From CAKZYD01 sp039814715 (GTDB lineage: Bacteria > Pseudomonadota > Alphaproteobacteria > Sphingomonadales > CAKZYD01), in the NCBI GenBank assembly GCA_039814715.1, contig JBCCAR010000001.1, positions 124,001 to 188,000 of the forward strand: DNA of 64,000 nt. Reading direction: 5' to 3'. The notes under the pieces were generated by a model. It was not told the origin of the DNA and did not search any database. It worked only from the letters and a program-made list of their open reading frames with translations. Every line of letters begins with the position of its first letter. Positions within the stretch are counted from its first letter, which is position 1. Below are positions 1 to 7,587 of this stretch, piece by piece. The translations under genes were made by a program, and so were the position numbers.

Positions 1-861
1 GATATCGATCATCGCGCGCGCTGCCAGCAAGCCGCCCGCTTGCGCAATCTTGATGGAGACCGCATGGCCAGCGCGGGCCCGGGTAATCTCGTACATACGC
101 TGCGGGCCATTGATTGCCTCATCCGTCATGATTGCAATCTCACTCGAGCGCGTGAGCATTGCCAGCCCTTCGATATCATCGCGCGCGATGGGTTGCTCAA
201 TCAGCTCGGCGCCCGCATCGGCAAACATGCGGCAGCCGCGCTGCGCGTCCAAAAACCGCCAGCCTTGGTTTACATCCACGCGGAAGCGCGCGCGGTCGCC
301 AAAATGGGCTACGAGACGAGCGATCCAATCACAGTCCTCTGCAAGACTGCGGCGCCCGATTTTCACTTTGAAGATGTTATGGCGACGCTGCTGTAAGAGC
401 TTTTCGCCTTCCTCTATATCAGCACCAAAATCGCCGCTGGCGAGTGTCCATAAAACCGGAACAGCCGTGCGCACAGCGCCGCCAAGCAGCGCGCTGACCG
501 GCACCGCGAGCGACTTTCCAACCAGATCCCAAATGGCGGTTTCCACCGCGCACTTAGCAAAATGATTGCCCACGATGGCTTTGGAGAGCGCAGCCATAAT
601 GGCGCGGGGTTTGCTGGCGTCCATTCCAGTCACCAGCGGCGCCACATGCGCATCAATTAGGGTTTTTATGGTCTCGGGGCTTTCAGGAACATAAGCAGCG
701 CCGCGAATGGTTGTCGCTTCTCCAATCCCAACCTCTCCGTCCTCGCTGGTGATGACAACCAGCACACAAGACTGCCGCTCCATAACGGCCATAGTCATCA
801 TATGTGCGCGCTTTAATGGCACGTCGACAATGAGGGTCTGAACAGTCCGTATCTTTATCAT
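1..861 (-). CDS. catB: Muconate cycloisomerase-like enzyme, enolase superfamily (partial, C-terminus off the window)
   Basis: Reading the minus strand from the ATG at 861 gives 287 codons without a stop, running off the left edge; family members are about 370 residues. The N-terminal cap carries GIGEATTIRG and the middle VLWTLASGD, both very like CatB. The barrel shows the superfamily acid-base set: FKVKIG (KxK lysine), VDVNQ (metal Asp), IEQP (metal Glu), MTDEA (metal Asp) and SIKIAQ (second catalytic Lys). CatB lactonises cis,cis-muconate in the beta-ketoadipate pathway, but relatives are epimerases or racemases, so the substrate is not certain. It begins 49 nt after the BCCT transporter on the same strand and may share its transcript. 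The plus-strand open frames over this stretch are shadows. Confidence 0.8.
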   Translation of the reverse strand, partial: MIKIRTVQTLIVDVPLKRAHMMTMAVMERQSCVLVVITSEDGEVGIGEATTIRGAAYVPESPETIKTLIDAHVAPLVTGMDASKPRAIMAALSKAIVGNHFAKCAVETAIWDLVGKSLAVPVSALLGGAVRTAVPVLWTLASGDFGADIEEGEKLLQQRRHNIFKVKIGRRSLAEDCDWIARLVAHFGDRARFRVDVNQGWRFLDAQRGCRMFADAGAELIEQPIARDDIEGLAMLTRSSEIAIMTDEAINGPQRMYEITRARAGHAVSIKIAQAGGLLAARAMIDI

Positions 862-910
862 GCTCAAACCTTAGAGTTCGCGATCACCGCTTTGAAATAC
901 CGATTAGACA

Positions 911-2485
911 TTAAGTTATGTCTTTGCCGCGATACTGGTCTTTCATAAGCGCGAGCAGCAAACACCCACCGCACAGCACTAAAATAATCGCAAAAGGCAA
1001 ACCAGCGACGATAACCGCATTTTGCATGCTGCCCAGCGCGCCTGCCCCGCCTCCAACGAGCAGCGCAATAGCAACGCCGCCTTCAAGGAGTGCCCAAAAA
1101 ACGCGCTGCGCAACAGGCGCTTCTTCGCGGCCGCCAGCTGTGATGGTATCAACCACAAGTGAGCCTGAATCAGACGAAGTGACAAAAAAGATGATCAAAA
1201 GTGTCAGCGCTATAAGTGAGGATATAAGCGGCAGCGGCAACGCTTCGAGCGTCTGCCAGATGACCAGATAATCCTTATCGATCCCGCCTGCTAAAGCGCC
1301 GACCCCTTGCTGCATTTGGCTAATCGCGGTTTTGCCAAATGCGGAAAACCAAACGAGACCAACAACCGTGGGCACCAGAATAACGCACAGCAAAAATGTC
1401 CGAATGCTGCGGCCGTAAGAAATGCGCGCAATGAACATGCCCACGAAGGGCGCCCAAGCAATCCACCAGGCCCAATAAAGCAGCGTCCAGTTCTGAAAGA
1501 ACAGAGTATCGTCCCGGCCGCGCCACCGGCTAAAGTCTAGGAAATGCGCGGGATAATCGAGCGCGGCCTGGCCTATTGTTGCGGTGATAGCGCCCGAAGG
1601 GCCCACCACGAGCACAAACACCAAAAGGCCTGCCGCAAGCCACATATTCGCAGTGCTCAGGCGGCGTATGCCTTTATCGAGCCCCAAGGCGACAGATACT
1701 GTAGCGGCAGCCGTGATGACGCAAATGAGGAGGATTTGATTGGCTTGGCTATCATCTGCGCCGAACAGATAGCCAAGCCCGCTGATGGCCAAGGTCGCAC
1801 CAAAGCCTAAGGTGGTCGCAAGGCCGAATACGGTTGCCAACACCGCAAAGATATCGATTACAAAGCCAGGCCAGGCGCGAATATAGCGGCCAAGCAGCGG
1901 GGAAAAGCCCGAGCGCATGGTCAGCGGCAAACCTTTATTGAAATGAAAATATGCAAGCGCCAAACCAGCCAGCGCATAAATTGCCCACGGGGTTAAGCCC
2001 CAATGATATAGCGTTGCTGCAAAGGCCAGACGTTCAGCTTGCGGCGTATTGGCGGATGCCCCGAGCGGGCTACCGGCCCAGCCGCTATAATAGCCTGCCG
2101 GTTCGGCCGTGCCGTAAAACATCATGCCGGTCCCGACACCAGCGGCGAACAACATAGCGAGCCAAGACATGTTAGAATAACGCGGACGCGCCTCCTCTCC
2201 CCCGAGCCTAATCCGGCCCATCGGCGATAAAGCAATGGCAAAGCAGACCAACACGGCAAAAGCTGCCGTTACCATGAACACCCAATCAAAGCGGGTTAGC
2301 ACCAATTGCTTTAAAGCGGCCATGACGGAGGCTGTCGGGCCTGGAACAGCGAGCGCCAAACCAACGAACGCCAACAGCAGCGCAGCACTCACGCCAAAAA
2401 TAGGGCCATGAATTAGTAGGGCGATACTGCCAAGGCTGAGCGGCTTCGCGTGGCGCTCTTCATGCGCCCTACCTATTCCCGCCAT
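911..2485 (-). CDS. BCCT-family betaine/choline/carnitine transporter
   Basis: This 524-residue inner-membrane protein has about 12 hydrophobic segments. It carries the Trp-rich BCCT signature (WTLLYWAWWIAWAPF, then GMFIARISYGRSIRTF) in the middle of the chain. Family members import quaternary ammonium compounds such as glycine betaine, choline or carnitine using sodium or proton gradients. The C-terminal cytoplasmic tail after the last membrane span is very short (KDQYRGKDIT), unlike osmosensing BetP, so it more likely feeds metabolism than osmotic stress, though this is inference. It starts 23 nt after the E2 gene and is followed by the muconate-cycloisomerase-like gene, so all five genes on this strand look like one operon. 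The substrate cannot be read from sequence. Confidence 0.88.
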   Translation of the reverse strand: MAGIGRAHEERHAKPLSLGSIALLIHGPIFGVSAALLLAFVGLALAVPGPTASVMAALKQLVLTRFDWVFMVTAAFAVLVCFAIALSPMGRIRLGGEEARPRYSNMSWLAMLFAAGVGTGMMFYGTAEPAGYYSGWAGSPLGASANTPQAERLAFAATLYHWGLTPWAIYALAGLALAYFHFNKGLPLTMRSGFSPLLGRYIRAWPGFVIDIFAVLATVFGLATTLGFGATLAISGLGYLFGADDSQANQILLICVITAAATVSVALGLDKGIRRLSTANMWLAAGLLVFVLVVGPSGAITATIGQAALDYPAHFLDFSRWRGRDDTLFFQNWTLLYWAWWIAWAPFVGMFIARISYGRSIRTFLLCVILVPTVVGLVWFSAFGKTAISQMQQGVGALAGGIDKDYLVIWQTLEALPLPLISSLIALTLLIIFFVTSSDSGSLVVDTITAGGREEAPVAQRVFWALLEGGVAIALLVGGGAGALGSMQNAVIVAGLPFAIILVLCGGCLLLALMKDQYRGKDIT

Positions 2486-2508
2486 TTAACGTCACCTTTT
2501 GGCTGGCC

Positions 2509-3924
2509 TTAAGGGAAAAGGGCCTCGGGCTCCTCAATCAGCTCTTTCAAGCGGGCCATGAATGTTGCACCAACAGCGCCATCAATAGCGCGGTGGTCGC
2601 AAGATAGCGACAACCCAATTTGACTTTCAAACACTCCGTCACCGTCAGCGCCTTCAACAAGCGCGCGCGTAATGCCGCCGACAGCCAGGATCGACCCTTG
2701 CGGCGGATTGATGATGGCGTCGAATTGGTCAATGCCAAACATGCCCAAATTGGAGATGGAAAACGTGCCGCCTTCCATATCGTCATGGCTAAGCTGGCCT
2801 GCTTTGGCTTTTTCAATCAGAGCCGCCGTTGCGCTAGCGACTTGATCAACGCGCATTTCATCAACGCCGCGAACGATGGGCGTTACCAGGCCCGCATCTG
2901 TCGCTACAGCCACCGCGATGTCGGCGTGGGAAAAGCTGTGGATATCACCGCCGTGAACTTGAATGTTCACATTTGGATTGTCTGCAAGGGCAATGCCGCA
3001 GGCCCGGATCAGATAGTCATTGATCGAGGCTTTCACGCCAAGCACTAGGTTCGCTGTTTTGCGCAGCGCTAGAAGCGCCTCAACACTTACAGTCATACGC
3101 AAATAAAAGTGCGGAACCTCTTGTTTTGACTGGGTCAAACGCCGGGCCACAACCTTTCTGATCCGATCCATCGGCACAACGCGCGGCGGATTGGGTGATG
3201 CTTGAAAGGGAGCACCAGAGAGGGCAGCCGAACCACGCGCTTGCGCAGGCATCAGCGCGAGGACATCATTCTTGCGAATACGCCCGCGCGGACCCGTGCC
3301 TTTCACGCCGGACAAGTCCAGCGCGTTCATCTTCGCAAGCCGCTTGGCCAACGGCGAGGCAAAGAAGGCATCATAGTCTTCAGCCAAATCCGCTGGCCCG
3401 TGCAGCGCCGTGACGGCCGCTGGACGGCTTGCCTGATGGACATCCTGATAGGTGATGCGGCCGTTGCGGCCAGACCCATCTATCCCATCCAGATCAACGC
3501 CGTGATCTTGCGCAAATTTCAGCGCTTCAGGACTGATCGGACGGTTTGTCTCAATGGTGGCTATACGCTCTGCTGGCTGGGCTGCGGCAGCTGGCGCAGC
3601 GCTTTGCTTGCCTGCACTGCCAGCAGAGGCCGCTGGCTTATAGGCATCTGCAAAAGCGTCAATCTCCTCTTGCGGTGTCTGCGCATCTGCATACACACCA
3701 AGCAGCGCACCAACGGGATAGGCCGTCCCCGTCTCAACCACCACTTTGCGCAAAACGGCATCAAATTCCGCTTCGACTTCGTTGGTGATCTTATCCGTTT
3801 CGATCAGGCAAATGAGATCGCCCTTTTTAAAGGCATCGCCTTCTTTCACCATCCATTCTGAGATGGTACCTTCCGTCATTTCAATGCCCCATTTGGGCAT
3901 GGTAAATGGGCGTATGTTTGACAT
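2509..3924 (-). CDS. acoC: Dihydrolipoamide acyltransferase (E2) of an acetoin/pyruvate-type dehydrogenase, with two subunit-binding domains
   Basis: This 471-residue E2 core subunit has an N-terminal lipoyl domain (residues 1–80, lipoyl lysine about K45 in ETDKITN). Two peripheral-subunit-binding domains follow (about 129–163 with GSGRNGRI, and 189–222 with GTGPRGRI), joined by Ala/Pro-rich linkers. The C-terminal catalytic domain ends with the acyltransferase motif SCDHRAIDG. It transfers the acyl group from E1-bound thiamine adduct to CoA. The start at 3924 is chosen because GAGAGGGCGGG lies just upstream and the first residues (MSNIRPFTMP) match lipoyl domains; an in-frame start at 3945 would overlap the E1beta stop. 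No E3 gene follows, so the complex must borrow dihydrolipoamide dehydrogenase from elsewhere. Acetoin versus pyruvate as substrate is undecided. Confidence 0.88.
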   Translation of the reverse strand: MSNIRPFTMPKWGIEMTEGTISEWMVKEGDAFKKGDLICLIETDKITNEVEAEFDAVLRKVVVETGTAYPVGALLGVYADAQTPQEEIDAFADAYKPAASAGSAGKQSAAPAAAAQPAERIATIETNRPISPEALKFAQDHGVDLDGIDGSGRNGRITYQDVHQASRPAAVTALHGPADLAEDYDAFFASPLAKRLAKMNALDLSGVKGTGPRGRIRKNDVLALMPAQARGSAALSGAPFQASPNPPRVVPMDRIRKVVARRLTQSKQEVPHFYLRMTVSVEALLALRKTANLVLGVKASINDYLIRACGIALADNPNVNIQVHGGDIHSFSHADIAVAVATDAGLVTPIVRGVDEMRVDQVASATAALIEKAKAGQLSHDDMEGGTFSISNLGMFGIDQFDAIINPPQGSILAVGGITRALVEGADGDGVFESQIGLSLSCDHRAIDGAVGATFMARLKELIEEPEALFP

Positions 3925-3935
3925 GTCCCGCCCTC

Positions 3936-4946
3936 TCAGCGCCAATCCAGCGTCTTTTGAATGGCCGCTTTGATCTTGTCAGGCGACGGCAGATAGGCGC
4001 TTTCCAGCTCACGTGCAAATGGCACTGGCGTATGTGGAGGCGTAACTGTTTGCGGCGGCGCTTTTAGGCTTGCAAAAGCATATTCAGACACCAAAGCCGC
4101 CACATCGCGGGCCAAACCGCAGCGCGCAGGCGCCTCATCCACCACCACCAGGCGGCCGGTGACTTCGACCGAGTCTAGGATCGCTTCTTCATCCATCGGG
4201 CTCGTGGTACGCAGATCAAGCACATCGCAGCCAACACCATCGGCGGCCAATATGTCTGCAGCAGCTTCCGCCATCCCGACCATCATACCAGTGGCAACGA
4301 TCGTGACATCCTCGCCGGCGCGGGTGAGGCGTGCATGACCAAATGGCACAAGATGCTCGCCATCGGGCACCTCGCCTTCCGTCCCATAAAGCGCCTTATG
4401 CTCGAGGAAGATCACCGGATCATCATCGCGAATAGCCTGTGTTAGGAGGCCCTTCACGTCAGCCGGTGTTGCCGGCATGACTACTTTCAGGCCTGGCATG
4501 CTCGACAACAAATGATGCACGGATTGGCTGTGCTGCGCTGCCGCGTTAAAGCCAGCGCCATAGACCATGCGGATAACGGCTGGGCAAATCGATTTGCCGC
4601 CAAACATGTAGCGAAACTTCCCAATCTGGTTCCAAATTTGGTCAAGGCTCACGCCAATAAAATCGGCAAACATAAGCTCTGCAACCGGCCGCTTGCCTGC
4701 CAGCGCTAAGCCGCCAGCCGCGCCAACGATCGCACTTTCAGAAATGGGGGTGTCAATGACCCGGTCTTGGCCAAACTTATCAAAGAGACCAACCGACGTC
4801 CCCCAGATGCCGCCAATGGCTTCAGGGCCACCATCGGTGCCCATGCCGCCAACCAAATCTTCGCCAAGTACGACGACCCTGTCATCGCGCTCCATTTCCG
4901 CATGCAAGGTTTGCAGCACAGCATCCCGGTAAAGCATGTTCGCCAT
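3936..4946 (-). CDS. acoB: 2-oxoacid/acetoin dehydrogenase E1 beta subunit
   Basis: This 336-residue transketolase-like beta subunit opens with MLYRDAVLQTLHAEM and continues with VVVLGEDLVGGMGTDGG, typical of the pyrimidine-binding half of heterotetrameric E1 enzymes. The C-terminal transketolase domain contains DLRTTSPMDEEAI and VVVDEAPARCG. Together with the alpha subunit it would decarboxylate or cleave the substrate on thiamine diphosphate and pass the acyl unit to the lipoyl arm of E2. It lies 12 nt after E1alpha and 11 nt before E2 on the same strand, a classic E1alpha-E1beta-E2 operon. The sequence resembles AcoB and PdhB about equally, so the aco symbol is a best guess. Confidence 0.88.
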   Translation of the reverse strand: MANMLYRDAVLQTLHAEMERDDRVVVLGEDLVGGMGTDGGPEAIGGIWGTSVGLFDKFGQDRVIDTPISESAIVGAAGGLALAGKRPVAELMFADFIGVSLDQIWNQIGKFRYMFGGKSICPAVIRMVYGAGFNAAAQHSQSVHHLLSSMPGLKVVMPATPADVKGLLTQAIRDDDPVIFLEHKALYGTEGEVPDGEHLVPFGHARLTRAGEDVTIVATGMMVGMAEAAADILAADGVGCDVLDLRTTSPMDEEAILDSVEVTGRLVVVDEAPARCGLARDVAALVSEYAFASLKAPPQTVTPPHTPVPFARELESAYLPSPDKIKAAIQKTLDWR

Positions 4947-4958
4947 CAGCCCTACTCC

Positions 4959-5933
4959 TTAAAGATAGTCTACATAAACGTCTTTGAGGACGTCTTGAGG
5001 GGTTGGCCGCGGCGCAGCGCGCGCGTCATCAACCGCCTTGTCTATAAGCGCAAGGACCTCGTCATCCACTGTGTTTAACGCGGCATCATCGAGCAGACCT
5101 GCCTCGCTGACGGATTTGCGGAAGATGGTGATCGCGTTGCGCTCTTCCCACAATCGGTCGAGCTCGCCTTCGCCGCGGTAGCGCTGGGGATCACCTTCGA
5201 AGTGGCCGTAGAAACGCTCGGTTTCAAATTCAACAGCCGCTGGGCCATTGCCGACGCGGACATACTCCAGCACCTCGCGCATGGTGTCATAGACAGCAAA
5301 GAAATCGCAGCCATCCGCGCGCCAGACCTTCATACCAAAGGCTTCTGCTCGGCTGGCAATATCTTTGTTGGTGCCTACGGCATAATCAAAGCCTGTGTGT
5401 TCGGAATATTTGTTATTTTCAAAGACAAAAATGGCTGGAGCCTTGGTGACCACTGCCATGTTCATGGCTTCAAAGGTTGTGCCTTGATTACAGGCCCCAT
5501 CGCCGGAAAAAGTGATCGCGACCTTTCCGTCGCCGTCCAGCTTCGCTGACAAAGCAGCGCCCACCGCAATGGGGGCGCCTGCACCAACGATGCCGTTCGC
5601 GCCAAGCATGCCAACATCTTTATCAGCAATGTGCATGGACCCGCCCTTGCCATTGCACAGCCCTTCCGTAGAGCCCCAAATCTCTTTCATCATGCCAATC
5701 ACATCGCAGCCTTTGGCAATACAGTGGCCATGGCCGCGGTGGGTGGAGACAATCATGTCCTGGTGGCTGAGATGTTCACACACGCCGACCGCGACGGCTT
5801 CTTGGCCGGCATAAAGATGTGTAAAACCAGCGATTTCGCCTTTCATGATCTCATCATGCAAGCGCTCTTCAAACGCGCGAATGGTGCGCATTTGGCGGTA
5901 GGCTTGTAATAGGTCTTCCCGGCTGAGCTGCAT
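4959..5933 (-). CDS. acoA: 2-oxoacid/acetoin dehydrogenase E1 alpha subunit
   Basis: This 324-residue alpha subunit carries the thiamine-diphosphate motif: GDGACNQG followed about 30 residues later by NNKYSEHT. Near the N-terminus RAFEERLHDE and HLYAGQEAVAVG are typical of AcoA/PdhA proteins. It binds the cofactor diphosphate and forms an alpha2beta2 E1 with the next gene. The start at 5933 is preferred over 5954 because AGGAGACGGCGCC precedes it and the residues after it (MQLSREDLLQAYRQM) match homologues. It is the first gene of the E1alpha-E1beta-E2-transporter-cycloisomerase run, and a small Lrp-type ligand-binding protein lies just upstream. Confidence 0.88.
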   Translation of the reverse strand: MQLSREDLLQAYRQMRTIRAFEERLHDEIMKGEIAGFTHLYAGQEAVAVGVCEHLSHQDMIVSTHRGHGHCIAKGCDVIGMMKEIWGSTEGLCNGKGGSMHIADKDVGMLGANGIVGAGAPIAVGAALSAKLDGDGKVAITFSGDGACNQGTTFEAMNMAVVTKAPAIFVFENNKYSEHTGFDYAVGTNKDIASRAEAFGMKVWRADGCDFFAVYDTMREVLEYVRVGNGPAAVEFETERFYGHFEGDPQRYRGEGELDRLWEERNAITIFRKSVSEAGLLDDAALNTVDDEVLALIDKAVDDARAAPRPTPQDVLKDVYVDYL

Positions 5934-6043
5934 GGCGCCGTCTCCTAGAACCAAAGATGATACGTTCTTTAAGGCGCAATGCAGGTCGCCGTCACCATGC
6001 CCAAAAACATAGGGTGACGATCAAGCAGTTTTTTTAGACTGGG

Positions 6044-6322
6044 TTATTCCGGCTTGTCGCCTTTAAACCCTTTGTCATTTGCGAAGGTATTAAAAGCAAT
6101 CATGGTGTTCGTATCCCGCACGCCGGGAAGCGTTTGGACCTGGCTTGTGACGAATTTTCCAATGTCCATCTCGTCAGGCAAGTGGAATTGGGCAATCAGA
6201 TCATGCTCGCCTGAAATGGAATAGACCTGCGGGCATGGATCAACCTCGTAAACGAGGTCTACCGCCACGTCATAGGCTTTGCCCAAATCGCACTTTATAA
6301 ACACAAAGACAGGACGACCCAT
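6044..6322 (-). CDS. Stand-alone Lrp/AsnC ligand-binding (RAM) domain protein
   Basis: This 92-residue protein consists only of the alpha/beta RAM fold that forms the effector-binding half of Lrp/AsnC regulators. Visible hallmarks are the N-terminal beta strand VFVFIKCD, the turn YSISGEHDLIAQF and the terminal NTMIAFNTF. The helix-turn-helix DNA-binding half is absent, and no such sequence lies upstream in frame. Stand-alone RAM proteins are known, often as accessory oligomers or amino-acid sensors. GAAGGAG precedes the ATG. It sits 110 nt upstream of E1alpha on the same strand, so a link to the dehydrogenase genes is possible but not shown. Confidence 0.8.
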   Translation of the reverse strand: MGRPVFVFIKCDLGKAYDVAVDLVYEVDPCPQVYSISGEHDLIAQFHLPDEMDIGKFVTSQVQTLPGVRDTNTMIAFNTFANDKGFKGDKPE

Positions 6323-6476
6323 CGGGCTTCTCCTTCACAAACACACAAAGAGATTGCAAACACTTGGAATGCGGATTTCAGACTTTGAGCTAGCTTGTCG
6401 TCTTGGTCAATATGCCTATGAGCCCACTGCTCCGGAGTGCCAAGGCTGGCGAAGAAAAGGGGTTGCTAGGCTGCAG

Positions 6477-6513
6477 AAAAAAAAACGCGCGAGACTGAAG
6501 CCACACGCGTTTT
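6477..6513 (-). terminator. Rho-independent terminator after the cytochrome c gene
   Basis: On the minus strand an 8-bp stem (AAAACGCG / CGCGTTTT; plus-strand 6482–6489 and 6506–6513) is followed by a run of nine U residues. It lies about 50 nt beyond the cytochrome c stop codon. The rest of the 239-nt gap 6323–6561 shows no gene; it probably also holds the promoter of the RAM-domain gene. Confidence 0.8.
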
Positions 6514-6561
6514 CTAAATTGTTAAGATACCTGTATCCAACCAAGGGATATCAGCAGGACT

Positions 6562-7173
6562 TTACATCGCTTTAGACTGCATAGCAGCTTCTGCTTCTTC
6601 CATGGCTTCGCCGGCTTCCTTCATTGCTTCACCCGCCTTTGCCATCGCTTCTTTCGCATCTTCCATGGCGACTGTAGCGCCATCTTCTGCAGCGTCTGCA
6701 ACCGTTTCAGTTGCTTCTTCAACCACAGCTGCTTCTTCGACTTTGGGTGAGAAAGTTGCCAAATAGGCCACAACGTTTTGACGGTCGACTTCCTTACGCA
6801 GCTTGAAGATCATTTTGCTGCGCGCTTTTTTATCGTCCAATTTCGCTTTCAGGAACTTGTTAGGATCAAGAAGATATTCAATGATGTCTTCTTCCGTCCA
6901 AGCAAAGCCTGTTTCACCCAGAGCAACAATTGAGTCGCCGTATTTGGTGAAGTCTTCCTTGCTGCCTGCAACCCGGCCAATGATGCCGGTCAGCGCTGGG
7001 CCCGTTTTGTTTTTAGCGCCTTCGCCCACATTGTGGCATGTACGGCATTTATTGAAGACCTTTTTGCCCGCTTCGGCATCGCCTTCGGCGTGTGCTGGCG
7101 CGCTAAAGGCGACAGCTGCAACCACAGCGCCAAGCGCAGAAAAACGAGCGATAGGGGATTTCTTAAACGACAT
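6562..7173 (-). CDS. Soluble c2-like cytochrome c with a long Ala/Glu/Met-rich C-terminal tail
   Basis: This 203-residue precursor has an N-terminal signal peptide ending near AHAEG, a single CRTCH haem site close to residue 43, and a distal SKMIFKLR that supplies the likely Met ligand. These make it a class-I c2/c550-type periplasmic cytochrome. After the haem domain (about residue 140) comes a low-complexity tail rich in Ala, Glu and Met with repeats of the type KEAGEAMEEAE, probably a long helix. No pufC is present in the window, so this protein is a natural candidate for the soluble donor to the photo-oxidised reaction centre. That role is inferred from family and location. GGAG lies upstream of the start. 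Confidence 0.85.
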   Translation of the reverse strand: MSFKKSPIARFSALGAVVAAVAFSAPAHAEGDAEAGKKVFNKCRTCHNVGEGAKNKTGPALTGIIGRVAGSKEDFTKYGDSIVALGETGFAWTEEDIIEYLLDPNKFLKAKLDDKKARSKMIFKLRKEVDRQNVVAYLATFSPKVEEAAVVEEATETVADAAEDGATVAMEDAKEAMAKAGEAMKEAGEAMEEAEAAMQSKAM

Positions 7174-7296
7174 TTGTATCTCCGGATATATGAGAAATCA
7201 GGGTAGTGACGGGCTATATATGTCGTTGTCTGAAAATTTCATGGCAAAATTTTGTCTTTTTGCCGAAATAGCGCCAGGATGTCACACAGCCACCCT

Positions 7297-7572
7297 TCAG
7301 CGGCGCCATCTCAGGCAGATGTCGGCAATGTGAAAGACAAAGGCAAAGATCAGCGCAGCACCGATAAAAATTGGCGGCCCGTCAGATGCCAGGATCAGTA
7401 ACGCCGCCGCGAACCCAGCGCCTGCGCCCAAAAACGCAATCGTTTGCGCCGGCGGCAGCCCAATGTTTCGAACCGACCAAAGGGCAAGAAGCGCTGCGCC
7501 TTCCATAAGCAGCGCGCCTAAAACGATATAGGCAAACTTAGGAGAGGATAGCAGCTGCTCTAAAAAGACCAT
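7297..7572 (-). CDS. Small membrane protein after bchP, unknown function
   Basis: This 91-residue protein has three likely transmembrane segments (around residues 14–34, 43–62 and 66–84) and a basic C-terminus (CLRWRR). I do not recognise a named family. It starts 15 nt after the bchP stop on the same strand, so it is almost certainly in the bchG–PucC-like–bchP transcript and may have a role at the photosynthetic membrane. The 123-nt gap between it and the cytochrome c gene can hold that gene's promoter. Confidence 0.65.
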   Translation of the reverse strand: MVFLEQLLSSPKFAYIVLGALLMEGAALLALWSVRNIGLPPAQTIAFLGAGAGFAAALLILASDGPPIFIGAALIFAFVFHIADICLRWRR

Positions 7573-7587
7573 GCAGCCGCCCTGCCC

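Noticed and set aside
40..565. Overlapping plus-strand open frames of 60–170 codons at the left edge
   Set aside because: They lie opposite the continuous muconate-cycloisomerase-like frame, which carries all the family's catalytic residues.
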